Positions 18,885 through 28,243 of a stretch of 64,000 nt of DNA are shown in pieces; position 1 is the first letter of the stretch, and the number at the start of each line of letters is the position of its first letter. The stretch covers positions 124,001 to 188,000 of the forward strand of contig NZ_JAKGAK010000002.1 of the NCBI RefSeq assembly GCF_023061185.1, in the 5' to 3' direction. The notes beneath the pieces are model-generated. The model ran no database searches, was not told the origin of the DNA, and saw nothing but the letters and a program-made list of their open reading frames with translations. The translations under genes and the position numbers were made by a program. The stretch is from Chromohalobacter beijerinckii. GTDB lineage: Bacteria; Pseudomonadota; Gammaproteobacteria; Pseudomonadales; Halomonadaceae.

Positions 18885-19036
18885 GGGCTGGGATTCCTCA
18901 TCTGTCTGCGTGTGCCACGCGTCTGGAGCGTGGCCTGAAAACGTTGCATGGTAACGGGATTGGCGAGTCTGTGTCGCCTCTCGCCGCGAGCGCCGCCATG
19001 GTCATTCACTCAATGTGGGGATGCCTGCGGCCGAAC

Positions 19037-19705
19037 TCAAATGCCGCGCAGATGGGCGTCCAGCGCCTCGAGGCGCTCGGGGGTGCCAACATCCACCCAG
19101 CCACCGCGATGATGAGTGCCGCCGGTACGTCCCGCCATGATCGCCTCACGGAGCAGGGGCGCCAGCTTTGCGGGCGAGTCGTCAGGCAGTGAGGCGACGA
19201 GCGCGGGGTTGAGTATCGCCAGCCCCGCGTAGGTCAGCCGGGGTGTGCTTTCGAGCCGCACGCGCCCCGCGTCGTCGAGGGCAAAGTCGCCCTCGGCGTG
19301 ATGGTCGGGATTGTCGACCAGTATCAGATGTGCGAGGTCGCCCTTTAGCTCGGGAAGCGTTTCTAGAGCGACATCGCACCAGACGTCGCCGTTGATGAGT
19401 AGAAAGGGCGCGTCGCCCAGCAAGGGGAGCGCGTGACGAATGCCGCCTGCCGTCTCGAGGGGCGTCGTCTCGTGGCTGAAGGCGAGCGATACACCGAAGC
19501 GTTGGCCGTCGCCGAGCGCCTCGACGATCTGCTCGGCGCGGTAGCTGACGTTGATCACGACGTCGGTGATGCCCGCTGCCGCCAGCCGCTCAAGATGGTG
19601 CACGATCAATGGCTTGTCGGCGACCGTCAGCAGCGGCTTGGGACAATGATCAGTAAGGGGGCGCATCCGTTTCCCCAGGCCCGCGGCGAGGATCATGGCC
19701 TTCAT
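19037..19705 (-). CDS. murU: N-acetylmuramate alpha-1-phosphate uridylyltransferase
   Basis: Nucleotidyltransferase of the peptidoglycan recycling shortcut that makes UDP-MurNAc directly. The 222 residues open with the MILAAGLGKRMRPLTD signature; LLINGDVWCD supplies the metal-binding Asp and GGWVDVGTPERL closes the domain. The ATG at 19705 has GGAGG nine bases before it and overlaps the amgK stop by 4 bases. The AmgK-MurU pairing confirms the role; the route gives intrinsic fosfomycin tolerance in Pseudomonas. Confidence 0.93.
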   Translation of the reverse strand: MKAMILAAGLGKRMRPLTDHCPKPLLTVADKPLIVHHLERLAAAGITDVVINVSYRAEQIVEALGDGQRFGVSLAFSHETTPLETAGGIRHALPLLGDAPFLLINGDVWCDVALETLPELKGDLAHLILVDNPDHHAEGDFALDDAGRVRLESTPRLTYAGLAILNPALVASLPDDSPAKLAPLLREAIMAGRTGGTHHRGGWVDVGTPERLEALDAHLRGI

Positions 19706-20733
19706 GAAATACGTTCCTCCAGGGGATGGTCGATGCCCCGGCGGTCGAGTTCGCGGCACAGCGCGGGGGTGAAGGTGGTGTCTATCCAGGTGAGAAATTC
19801 ACCGTACGCGGGCACTGCCGCGAGCCCTTGCCGTAGATGTGCCAAAAAGTGCGGCAGCCGCTCCAGATAGCGTGGCTTGGCATCGCGCAGTGTCAGGCGG
19901 CAGAAAATCCCCAGCACCTTGAGCGAGCGCTGCACGCCCATGGCCTCGACCTGGTGATGAAAGGTGTCGGCGTCGATGGGCGGCAGTCGCCCATCCTCCT
20001 GCGCGCGTTGGCGGAAATTCTCGATGAAGTCGGCCATGTGCACCTGTGACCACAGGCGATAGCGTCCGCGTAGCAGCGATACCAGGTCGTAGCTGATCGG
20101 CCCTTTGACGGCATCCTGGAAGTCGATTAGCCACAGGGCGTCCTCGTGCAGCATCAGGTTCATGGCATCGAAGTCGCGGTGGACGGCGACCCGGGGCTGG
20201 GCGAGGGCGCTGTCGATGAGTGACTCGCGCAGAGCGGGCCAACTGGGCGGTACGGGAATCTCGAGCAGCTTCGTGAGGCACCACTCGGGGAAAAGATCCA
20301 GCTCACGCGCTAGCAGGGCGTGGTCATACTCGGGCAGGTCGTCGCAGGGCGCCTGGCGTTGCAGGCGTTCCAGCAGATGCAAGGCACGTTCGAACCAGGT
20401 GCGGGCATCGGCATCGTCTCCCAAGTGATGATGCATGACGTCGTCGCCCAGGTCTTCGAGCTCGACGAAGCCGGCCTCGAGATCGACGGCATACAGGGCA
20501 GGAACCGGTAGCCGAGCCGCGCGCCAGGCGCGGGCGATGTCCACGAACGCTTGGCTGTTCTCGTGCTCGGGTGGAGCATCCATCAGTACGCGCTGGGTCC
20601 CGTCGGGCAGACGGAAACGGTAGTAATGGCGGAAGCTGGCATCGCCGGCGACGTCGTCCAACGGACAGGCGTCGAAGGGCAGGGCGTGTTGCCGGGCGAT
20701 CCAGCGTTGCAGGGTTTCCGAGCGCTCGTTCAT
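19702..20733 (-). CDS. amgK: Anomeric MurNAc/GlcNAc kinase
   Basis: Phosphorylates N-acetylmuramate at C1, feeding MurU. The 343-residue protein has the aminoglycoside-phosphotransferase fold: VAVHRDFDAMNLML is the catalytic loop and LWLIDFQDAVKGPISYDLVSLL the metal loop. The ATG at 20733 has GGAG seven bases upstream; the longer frame to 20955 covers the promoter region of the divergent lptD. The gene order amgK-murU divergent from lptD is as in Pseudomonas. Confidence 0.93.
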   Translation of the reverse strand: MNERSETLQRWIARQHALPFDACPLDDVAGDASFRHYYRFRLPDGTQRVLMDAPPEHENSQAFVDIARAWRAARLPVPALYAVDLEAGFVELEDLGDDVMHHHLGDDADARTWFERALHLLERLQRQAPCDDLPEYDHALLARELDLFPEWCLTKLLEIPVPPSWPALRESLIDSALAQPRVAVHRDFDAMNLMLHEDALWLIDFQDAVKGPISYDLVSLLRGRYRLWSQVHMADFIENFRQRAQEDGRLPPIDADTFHHQVEAMGVQRSLKVLGIFCRLTLRDAKPRYLERLPHFLAHLRQGLAAVPAYGEFLTWIDTTFTPALCRELDRRGIDHPLEERIS

Positions 20734-20885
20734 GCAGGCTCCTCGTGGGTTGCGTGTTGACGGGCCTGGTTCGCCGCCGCATGCTGGGCGTCGATTCCCT
20801 GGCGCGTCCTTCACTCGTCGCGCATCGCCGACGCTCATGGCGCCGCGTGATACGTCTGCGCGCCGCACTTGGTGTGTCTTCGCAA

Positions 20886-20915
20886 GGCAGACGCACGCGA
20901 CAGGGGCTGTATAAT
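20886..20915 (+). promoter_or_regulatory. Probable promoter of lptD
   Basis: A perfect -10 box TATAAT at 20910-20915 lies 32 bases before the lptD ATG, in the 214-base gap to divergent amgK. The -35 region (20886-20892) is poor, which suggests dependence on an activator. Confidence 0.45.
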
Positions 20916-20947
20916 ACCGATTCCACTCGGCAAGGACACAGAGGACC

Positions 20948-23413
20948 ATGGGCAAGCGATTCTTCTGGACTGCCCTCTCAGGCTTGATGACCGCCGCTGC
21001 CCACGCGGCGCCTCCCGCTCCCCTGCCCGCGCAGCAGCTGGACTGGCAGCCTTGGGGCGATAGCGCGCCGCAAGGCGCATTGTGTAGCGGACGCTACGTC
21101 GAGCCGGGCTATCAGTTGCCCGCTGGCGATACGCCTCAGCAGATCCGCACGGATTCGGCTGAAGCGGCCTATGGTGACGATGGCGGTACCATGCTGTCCG
21201 GTGAGGTAGCACTGCGGCGTGGCGAGACGCAACTCGAATCGCCGCGCGTGCGTGTCAACGCCGCGCGCGATCGCGCTTTCGCCGAGGGTCCGACGGCAGT
21301 TCGCAATCCAGGGCTGCTGGTGCGCGGCGGCGATGCCAGCATGGCGCTGGATAGCGACGCCGCCCAAATCGACAATGCACATTACGTCATCCACGATCAG
21401 CGCTTGCGTGGCGACGCCATTGAACTTCAACGCCTGGCCGACGGCCGCTATCGCCTCGACGATGCCAGCTTCACCACCTGTGAACCGGGTAGTCGCCTGT
21501 GGCGCATGGTGGGCAGCGACGTGACTCTGGATCGTGAAGAGGGCTTCGGTACCGCGACCAATGCACGCTTGGAGATGGGTGACGTGCCGGTATTCTACTG
21601 GCCATGGGTGCGCTTCCCCATCGACGACCGTCGGCAGAGCGGTTTTCTATGGCCGACGCTGGGCTTTTCGGGCGATGGACTCGACTACACCCAGCCCTAC
21701 TATCTCAACTTGGCGCCCAATTACGATGCCACTTTATCACCGCGCTGGATGAGTGAGCATGGTGCCATGCTGGGCGGTGAGTTTCGTTACTTGTTCGGTA
21801 ACGATCAAGGGACGGTCGAAGGGGCCTATTTGGCCAGCGACCGGGGCGGCGCAAGCGACAACCCCAACGATCCCGATGACGCCTTCGAGGACGAGGCGCG
21901 CTGGTACATCGATTATCAACATGCGGGACGCTTCTCGTCGCAGTTGGATTATCAACTGGCCTATGGTGCGGCGAGCGACGGGCGCTACTTCGATGATTTC
22001 GGCCGCAATTTCGCCGAGCAGGATACCGACCACCTGGCGCGTCTGGCGCGCATGACGTATCGCGGCGATACCTGGCGCCTCGATGCGCGTGCCCAAGGTT
22101 ATCAAAAGCTCGACTACCCGCTCGATGAGGATGACAAGCCATTCTATCGGCTGCCCAGCCTGAGCGCGGATGCCCGCTGGAGCCAGGACAGCGGCTTCTA
22201 CCAGGAGTGGAATTCCAACGCGACCTACTTCTGGCGCGATCTCCATGGTGTCGACAGCCAGGGGGTCTGGACGGATGAGGAAACCGGTAACCGGCGTAGA
22301 ATTCCGCTGCGTGAGGCCGCCAATGGCTCACGCGTGCACTTGACGCCGGCGCTGGGGTGGCGCGCCGATCCCAGTTGGGGGTTTTTCGAGCCCCGCGCGC
22401 AGCTTTGGCAGTCGAGCTATCAACTCGATTACGGTAATCGGCAAACCGACCGCGACGAGGATCCTTCCTTGGTGGCACCGGTGTTGTCGATGGATTCAGG
22501 GCTGATCTTCGAGCGCGATGCCTCACTGTTCGGCACCGATTGGCGCCAGACCCTGGAGCCGCGACTCTATTACGCCTATGTGCCTGAACGTGACCAGAGC
22601 GACCTCCCCGACTTCGACACCAGCGAGCGTGCCGTCTCCTGGGGGCAACTGTGGTCGCCTTACCGCTTTTCCGGCGCCGACCGCCTGGGCGATGTCAACA
22701 AACTGTCCTATGGCGCGTCCACTCGCTTTTTGGAAGACGACACCGGACGCGAACGCCTGTCGCTTTCGGTGGGGCAGAGCAGTTACTTCTCCGATCGCAA
22801 CATCGACATGAACGGCGACCCCGACACATTGCCGGACCGCGAGCGCAATTATCAGGACTGGTACAACGCCACGCGGGACCGTTCGCCGGTAATCACGGAG
22901 TTGGAGTGGCAGATGACCGAACGCTGGCGTAGCCGCTATTCCTGGTTCTACGATCCCGATCGGAGCATGACCGAGAAAGCCTCGGCGTATCTGCAGTATC
23001 AGGATCCCGCCGGCCACGTATTGAACCTTGGCTACAATTGGCAACTCGAAGGGTTCCAGCCGCAGGACGATGCCGAGGATCGTCTGGGCTACAATCGCGA
23101 GGATTACGATGTGTCCTTCGCGTACCAAGCGACGCCGAGTCTGGATTTGATAGGTCGTTTCTTGTATGACAACACCAACGACCGCGCCCTGGAGCAATTG
23201 GCGGGTGTCCAGTTCAACGACTGTTGCTCCGCGGTACAACTCGTCTGGCGCGAGTGGGTCGAAGACAATGACACTGCCAATACCATCGATGACGACTACA
23301 CGGATCGCGGACTGTTCCTGCGCTTCGTGTTCAAGGGCTTGGGTGGCGTTGGCCAGGAAGCCGATAGTTACTTCGAGGAAGCCATCCCCGGTTATCGGGC
23401 GACTACCTTCTAA
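20948..23413 (+). CDS. lptD: LPS-assembly protein LptD
   Basis: Outer-membrane beta-barrel that places LPS in the outer leaflet, working with LptE. The 821-residue precursor has a signal peptide ending near AAAHA (about residue 20), the OstA-like periplasmic domain (about 60-190) and a long barrel rich in alternating aromatic residues. Cysteines are seen at the mature N-terminus (LCSGRY), TTCEPG and DCCSAV near the C-terminus, matching the disulfide pattern of LptD. It leads the surA-pdxA-rsmA cluster. Confidence 0.95.
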   Translation: MGKRFFWTALSGLMTAAAHAAPPAPLPAQQLDWQPWGDSAPQGALCSGRYVEPGYQLPAGDTPQQIRTDSAEAAYGDDGGTMLSGEVALRRGETQLESPRVRVNAARDRAFAEGPTAVRNPGLLVRGGDASMALDSDAAQIDNAHYVIHDQRLRGDAIELQRLADGRYRLDDASFTTCEPGSRLWRMVGSDVTLDREEGFGTATNARLEMGDVPVFYWPWVRFPIDDRRQSGFLWPTLGFSGDGLDYTQPYYLNLAPNYDATLSPRWMSEHGAMLGGEFRYLFGNDQGTVEGAYLASDRGGASDNPNDPDDAFEDEARWYIDYQHAGRFSSQLDYQLAYGAASDGRYFDDFGRNFAEQDTDHLARLARMTYRGDTWRLDARAQGYQKLDYPLDEDDKPFYRLPSLSADARWSQDSGFYQEWNSNATYFWRDLHGVDSQGVWTDEETGNRRRIPLREAANGSRVHLTPALGWRADPSWGFFEPRAQLWQSSYQLDYGNRQTDRDEDPSLVAPVLSMDSGLIFERDASLFGTDWRQTLEPRLYYAYVPERDQSDLPDFDTSERAVSWGQLWSPYRFSGADRLGDVNKLSYGASTRFLEDDTGRERLSLSVGQSSYFSDRNIDMNGDPDTLPDRERNYQDWYNATRDRSPVITELEWQMTERWRSRYSWFYDPDRSMTEKASAYLQYQDPAGHVLNLGYNWQLEGFQPQDDAEDRLGYNREDYDVSFAYQATPSLDLIGRFLYDNTNDRALEQLAGVQFNDCCSAVQLVWREWVEDNDTANTIDDDYTDRGLFLRFVFKGLGGVGQEADSYFEEAIPGYRATTF

Positions 23414-23485
23414 GCCACACTGGCATCTATTCACCGCCGGTTCAGGCATGCACCGGCGACAAGACAGTAACGTAGAGAGGACTTC

Positions 23486-24793
23486 ATGCGCTTGAGATCG
23501 TTCGCCTCCCTGGGCTTCATGCTACTGATGGTGTTGACGCCACTGGTGGCGCTGGCACAGCCCCAGCCGCTGGATCGCATCGTGGCGGTCGTCAACAAGG
23601 ATGCGATCATGCAGAGCCAGCTCGAGGATCGCGTTGCCCAGGTAAGTCAGCAGATGGCCAGCCGCAATGTGCCCGTGCCGGACAAGGAAGACCTGCGCCG
23701 CCAGGTGCTCGACCGCATGATTGTCGAGCAGATCCAGCTGCAGATGGCTGATCGCGCCAATGTGAGCATCGACGATACGCAGCTCAATGCCGCCGTGCGC
23801 GATATTGCCGAGAATAATGACATGTCACTGGATGAGTTCGCCGACTCGCTTGAGGCAGACGGCATGTCGTTGGCGGCGGTACGCGAACAAGTACGCCGCG
23901 AAATGCTGCTGCGCCAAGTGCAGCAGAGCCAGGTGGCCAGCCGCGTCAACGTTACCGATCGTGAAGTGGATCGCTACCTCGAGCAGCAAGGTGAATCTTC
24001 CAATACGGCTTATCATCTGGCGCACATTCTCGTCTCGCTACCCGAGTCGCCCACGCCTGAGCAGGTCGAGCAGGCGCAGGCCGAGGCCCGCGATCTGTAT
24101 CGCCGGCTACAAGATGGCGCCGACTTCCAGCAACTCGCCACGGCGGATTCCGATGGCGAACAGGCGCTTTCCGGTGGTGATCTGGGTTGGCGCCGTGGTG
24201 ACCAGTTGCCAACGATCTTTGCCGATGTGGTGCCCCAACTCGCCGACGGCGAAGTCAGCGAGCCGGTACGTAGCCCTAGCGGTTTCCACTTGGTCAAGCG
24301 CATCGAGACGCGTGGTGGCCAGGGCGAACAAAAGACGGTGATTACCGAGAACCAAGTGCGTCATATTCTGATTGGCACCAACCCGAATCGTAACGACGAA
24401 CAGGCCGAGGCACTGGCCGAGGACATTCGTCAGCGGATCGCGGGGGGCGAGAGCTTTGCCGAGCTGGCGCAGCAGTACAGCGACGACGATGGTAGCGCCC
24501 TCGATGGCGGTGAGTTGGGCTGGGTGCGTCCCGGGCAAATGGTGCCGGCGTTCGAGGATGCCGTAAGCGACATGGACGTCGGCGAGCTGTCTCAGCCGGT
24601 GCGTTCGCGCTTTGGCTATCATGTGATCGAGCTTGAAGATCGTCGTCAGAAAGATGTGACGCGTGATGCCCAGCGCGAGCAAGTCCGTCAGACCCTGTTC
24701 CAGCGCAAGGTGAACGACGAACTCGAAGCCTGGACGCAAGAAATCCGTTCCGGCGCGTATATCGATAACCGCCTGGAAGACGGCCAGCAGTGA
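23486..24793 (+). CDS. surA: Periplasmic chaperone/peptidyl-prolyl isomerase SurA
   Basis: Chaperones outer-membrane proteins such as LptD across the periplasm. The 435-residue precursor has a cleavable signal (cut after VALAQ, about residue 25), the SurA N-terminal domain starting LDRIVAVVNKDAIM, and two parvulin domains (about 175-275 and 290-390), each with a GGDLGW or GGELGW signature. GAGAGGA precedes the ATG. Its stop overlaps the pdxA start by one base (TGATG). Confidence 0.96.
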   Translation: MRLRSFASLGFMLLMVLTPLVALAQPQPLDRIVAVVNKDAIMQSQLEDRVAQVSQQMASRNVPVPDKEDLRRQVLDRMIVEQIQLQMADRANVSIDDTQLNAAVRDIAENNDMSLDEFADSLEADGMSLAAVREQVRREMLLRQVQQSQVASRVNVTDREVDRYLEQQGESSNTAYHLAHILVSLPESPTPEQVEQAQAEARDLYRRLQDGADFQQLATADSDGEQALSGGDLGWRRGDQLPTIFADVVPQLADGEVSEPVRSPSGFHLVKRIETRGGQGEQKTVITENQVRHILIGTNPNRNDEQAEALAEDIRQRIAGGESFAELAQQYSDDDGSALDGGELGWVRPGQMVPAFEDAVSDMDVGELSQPVRSRFGYHVIELEDRRQKDVTRDAQREQVRQTLFQRKVNDELEAWTQEIRSGAYIDNRLEDGQQ

Positions 24794-25815
24794 TGACGTC
24801 TTCTCCGGTGCTGGCATTGACCACCGGCGAGCCGGCGGGAATCGGCCCGGATTTGACGCTGGCACTGGCGGCGGCCTGGCAGGATCACGAGACGCGCCTC
24901 GTCGCCATCGGCGATCCCGAATTGTTGGCCGAGCGCGCCGCACGCTTGGCGTTGGCGGTGCGCATCGTCCCGCTGGCCGACGGAGCGCCGGTACCTGCGC
25001 CGCGTGACGGTGTCTTGCCGGTGTGGCCGGTGCGGCTGCGAGCCCCCTGCGAGGCCGGTCGGCTCGATCCCGCCAACGCCGCCTATGTGCTCGAAACGCT
25101 GGATGTCGCTATAGCGGCATGCTGTGATGGTCATGCCGATGCCATGGTCACCGCACCCTTGCACAAGGGCGCGATCATCGAGGGCGGCTATCCGGGTTTT
25201 ACCGGTCACACTGAATACCTCCGCGATGCCTGTGGCGTCGAAGAGGTGGTGATGATGCTGGCCACCGAGCGCACCGAGCCACCCTTACGCGTGGCGCTGG
25301 CGACGACGCATCTCCCTCTACGCGCGGTGGCCGATGCCATTGATGCCGAGAGTTTACGTCGCGTGACAACGATTCTGGACGCGGATCTACGTCGCCACTT
25401 CGGCATCGCGCGGCCGCGCATCCTGGTATGCGGTCTCAATCCGCATGCCGGCGAGGAGGGGCATCTGGGCGTCGAAGAGCGTGATATCATCGCGCCGGCG
25501 CTGGCTGAGCTGCGCCGGGAAGGGCTGGATCTCGTCGGTCCCTTGCCCGCCGACACGTTGTTCACGCCACATCACCTTAAAAACGCCGATGCCGTGCTCG
25601 CCATGTATCACGATCAGGGCTTGCCGGTACTGAAATATGCCGGTTTCGGCGAAGCCGCCAACGTGACGCTGGGGCTGCCATTGATTCGCACCTCGGTCGA
25701 TCACGGTACGGCGCTCGACTTGGCCGCGAGTGGCCAGGCAGACGCCGGTAGCTTGCGGGTGGCGCTCGACGTCGCCGCCAGGATGGCCTGCAGCGGCCAT
25801 GTCGCACCTGAATGA
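24793..25815 (+). CDS. pdxA: 4-hydroxythreonine-4-phosphate dehydrogenase
   Basis: NAD-dependent, metal-requiring step of pyridoxal phosphate synthesis. The 340 residues begin LALTTGEPAGIGPDL; metal-binding histidines are in FTGHTEYLRD, LNPHAGEEGHLG and YHDQGLPVLKY. I use the ATG at 24793, which overlaps the surA stop by one base, rather than the GTG just before it. The surA-pdxA-rsmA order is shared with E. coli. Confidence 0.95.
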   Translation: MTSSPVLALTTGEPAGIGPDLTLALAAAWQDHETRLVAIGDPELLAERAARLALAVRIVPLADGAPVPAPRDGVLPVWPVRLRAPCEAGRLDPANAAYVLETLDVAIAACCDGHADAMVTAPLHKGAIIEGGYPGFTGHTEYLRDACGVEEVVMMLATERTEPPLRVALATTHLPLRAVADAIDAESLRRVTTILDADLRRHFGIARPRILVCGLNPHAGEEGHLGVEERDIIAPALAELRREGLDLVGPLPADTLFTPHHLKNADAVLAMYHDQGLPVLKYAGFGEAANVTLGLPLIRTSVDHGTALDLAASGQADAGSLRVALDVAARMACSGHVAPE

Positions 25816-25848
25816 ATGCCCGATTGCCCCAAGGAATATGCCACGTCC

Positions 25849-26664
25849 ATGTCCAGTCATCCCCCGGCCCACCAGGCCCGTAAACGCTTCGGCCAGAACT
25901 TCTTGCGTGATCCCGGCGTTATCGCGCGCATCGTGCATGCCATCGCGCCGAGGTCCGAACAGCGCTTGATTGAAATCGGCCCCGGGCAAGGCGCGTTGAC
26001 GGAACCCTTGTTGGATGCCGCTGGCGCGCTGGAGGTTATCGAGCTGGATCGTGACTTGATTCCGGGGCTGCGCGTGCAGTTCTTCAATTATCCGGCGTTC
26101 GCCATCCACGAAGGGGATGCGCTCAAGTTCGATTTCGCCGCGCTCGCTGCGGAAGGGGAAACGCCCGGCAAGCCGCTACGAGTTATCGGCAACCTGCCTT
26201 ACAACATCTCCACGCCGCTGATCTTCCATCTGTTAACGGCGCGCGACGTTATCTCTGACATGCATTTCATGCTGCAAAGGGAGGTCGTCGAGCGTCTGGC
26301 GGCGACACCGGGCAGCTCGGCATGGGGACGCCTGTCGGTGATGACGCAGTATTATTGCCAGGTGGACAATTTGTTCGTGGTGCCACCAGAAGCCTTTACG
26401 CCGCGTCCCAAGGTCGAATCGGCGATCGTGCGCCTGGTACCGCACGCCGAGCCGCCGCATGTCGCGCATGACGAAGCGTTGTTTGGCGAGATCGTGCGCG
26501 AAGCCTTTGGCCAACGTCGCAAGACGCTGCGTAACAACTTCAAGGGGCGTCTCGATGACGCGGCCTGGGACGTGTTGGAGATAGATGCAGGGCGCCGCCC
26601 GCAGACACTGCACGTCGGAGAACTGGTGCGTATTGCCAACCATGTCGCGGGAGCGACGCCATGA
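25849..26664 (+). CDS. rsmA: 16S rRNA A1518/A1519 dimethyltransferase
   Basis: Dimethylates two adjacent adenosines near the 3' end of 16S rRNA (KsgA). The frame opens at 25816, directly after pdxA, but I start at 25849 (MSSHPPAHQARKRFGQNFL), which gives 271 residues and aligns with KsgA; AAGGA lies 13 bases before. The SAM-binding site LIEIGPGQGALTEPLL and the catalytic NLPYNIS motif are intact. It overlaps apaG by 4 bases. Confidence 0.95.
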   Translation: MSSHPPAHQARKRFGQNFLRDPGVIARIVHAIAPRSEQRLIEIGPGQGALTEPLLDAAGALEVIELDRDLIPGLRVQFFNYPAFAIHEGDALKFDFAALAAEGETPGKPLRVIGNLPYNISTPLIFHLLTARDVISDMHFMLQREVVERLAATPGSSAWGRLSVMTQYYCQVDNLFVVPPEAFTPRPKVESAIVRLVPHAEPPHVAHDEALFGEIVREAFGQRRKTLRNNFKGRLDDAAWDVLEIDAGRRPQTLHVGELVRIANHVAGATP

Positions 26665-27044
26665 GTGAAGTGGCCGCCGATATACAGGTGGAGGTCGAGC
26701 CTGCCTATCAGGCAAGTGAGTCCGCCCCCGCCGAACAGCGTTATGTCTTCAGTTACACGATTACCGTGCACAATCGCTCGATGCGCTCGATCCAGCTGCT
26801 GGCACGTTATTGGCAGATTACTCAGAGCAGCGGCAAGGTGCAGGAAGTGCGCGGCAAAGGGGTGGTCGGGCAACAGCCATTGATCGGCCCCGGTCAGCGC
26901 TTTCGTTATACCAGCCGCGCGGTGCTCGATGGTCCGGTGGGCGTCATGGAAGGTAGCTACACCTGTCTGGACACGACCGAGCAGCGCGCCTTCGAGGTCC
27001 CCATCGCGGCTTTCCGTCTTGCGGGGCCTAACCAGATACACTGA
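26661..27044 (+). CDS. apaG: ApaG protein
   Basis: A 127-residue beta-sandwich protein of unknown exact function, linked with Co2+/Mg2+ tolerance in enterobacteria. The family stretches YVFSYTITVHNRS, LLARYWQITQS and RYTSRAVLDGPVGVMEGSY are all present. Its ATG overlaps the rsmA stop (ATGA), and apaH follows after 17 bases. Confidence 0.95.
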   Translation: MSEVAADIQVEVEPAYQASESAPAEQRYVFSYTITVHNRSMRSIQLLARYWQITQSSGKVQEVRGKGVVGQQPLIGPGQRFRYTSRAVLDGPVGVMEGSYTCLDTTEQRAFEVPIAAFRLAGPNQIH

Positions 27045-27061
27045 GTATGGTCGGGAGAAAT

Positions 27062-27880
27062 ATGTCGACGTACGCCATCGGCGACTTGCAGGGCTGCTAT
27101 GCGGAGTTCGCGGCGTTGCTCGAACGGATCGCCTTCGATCCACGACGTGATCGCCTGTGGCTAGTAGGCGACCTGGTCAACCGTGGACCGGGATCGCTCG
27201 ATTGCCTGCGCGCCGTGAAGGCGCTGGGTGACAGCGCCCGGGTCGTGCTGGGCAACCACGATTTGCATTTGCTGGCGGCGGCCTGGGCCGATGCGCCCCT
27301 CAAACGTTCCGATACGCTGCAACCGATTCTCGAGGCCGATGATCGCGACGAGCTTCTCGACTGGCTGCGTCGCCAGCCGCTGCTGGTGCATGATGCCTCG
27401 CTCGACGCCGTCATGGTGCATGCCGGATTGCCGCCGCATTGGTCGTTGAAGCAAGCAAGCACCTACGCCGCCGAGGCCGAGGCGGTGTTGCGTGGCGATG
27501 CGGTGAGCGATTTCCTGGCGTCGATGTATGGCAATTCGCCGGCGCGCTGGACGGACGACCTTGAGGGAATCGAGCGCCTTCGGGTGATCGTCAATACCTT
27601 CACGCGCATGCGTTTCATCGCCGCCGACGGCACACTCGACTTCGATGCCAAGGAAGGGTTGGATAGCGCGCCAGAAGGTTTCGCGCCTTGGTTCACCTAT
27701 ACGCGTCATGACGATCCGCGTATCGTCTTTGGTCACTGGGCGGCGCTTCAGGGCATGACCCCCGACGCGCGCGTGCGTGCCCTGGCGCTGGACACCGGCT
27801 GCGTGTGGGGTAGCGAGCTGACCGCGGTTGACCTGGAAAGCGGTGAACGCTACGTCGAGCCGGCCCATCCGCGGCGTTGA
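27062..27880 (+). CDS. apaH: Bis(5'-nucleosyl)-tetraphosphatase, symmetrical
   Basis: Hydrolyses Ap4A to two ADP and also decaps Np4-capped RNA in E. coli. The 272-residue metallophosphatase shows the GDLQG, GDLVNRGPGS and GNHD metal motifs, then VMVHAGLPPHW and FGHWAALQG. The start at 27062 (MSTYAIGDLQG) has GGGAGA close upstream; the 27047 alternative adds five residues without support. Confidence 0.95.
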   Translation: MSTYAIGDLQGCYAEFAALLERIAFDPRRDRLWLVGDLVNRGPGSLDCLRAVKALGDSARVVLGNHDLHLLAAAWADAPLKRSDTLQPILEADDRDELLDWLRRQPLLVHDASLDAVMVHAGLPPHWSLKQASTYAAEAEAVLRGDAVSDFLASMYGNSPARWTDDLEGIERLRVIVNTFTRMRFIAADGTLDFDAKEGLDSAPEGFAPWFTYTRHDDPRIVFGHWAALQGMTPDARVRALALDTGCVWGSELTAVDLESGERYVEPAHPRR

Positions 27881-27906
27881 TCCCGACTCTGCCAAGGAGC
27901 ATTCCC

Positions 27907-28239
27907 ATGTCCCACGAGAAAAGCTTTACTCATCTTGCCCCGACCACGTTGGCCCAATGGCTCGAGAGTGCCCATGAGCTGACGCTGGTCGATATCCGCG
28001 ACCCGTTGAGTTATTCGCAAGGGCATATTCCCGGCAGCCATCACCTCGATAACGCCAGCGTGGCGGAATTGTTCGAGCGCGCACCGCGTGAACGCCCCAT
28101 GGTGGTTGTCTGCTATCACGGCCATTCCAGCCAGCAGGCGGCTACCTGGCTGGCAGCCCAGGGCTTTAGCGATGTCTATAGTCTGGACGGTGGCTTCACC
28201 GACTGGGCGGCGCGTCATCCCGAGCAGGTCGAGAGCTGA
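27907..28239 (+). CDS. glpE: Thiosulfate sulfurtransferase GlpE (single rhodanese domain)
   Basis: A 110-residue rhodanese. Active-site Cys69 lies in VCYHGHSS, which matches the CxxGxS-type loop of GlpE. Other family pieces are LVDIRDPLSYSQGHIPGS and LDGGFTDWAA. The ATG at 27907 is preceded by AAGGAG. No glpD or glpR is nearby; the position between apaH and cca follows the pseudomonad order. Confidence 0.92.
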   Translation: MSHEKSFTHLAPTTLAQWLESAHELTLVDIRDPLSYSQGHIPGSHHLDNASVAELFERAPRERPMVVVCYHGHSSQQAATWLAAQGFSDVYSLDGGFTDWAARHPEQVES

Positions 28240-28243
28240 GCCG

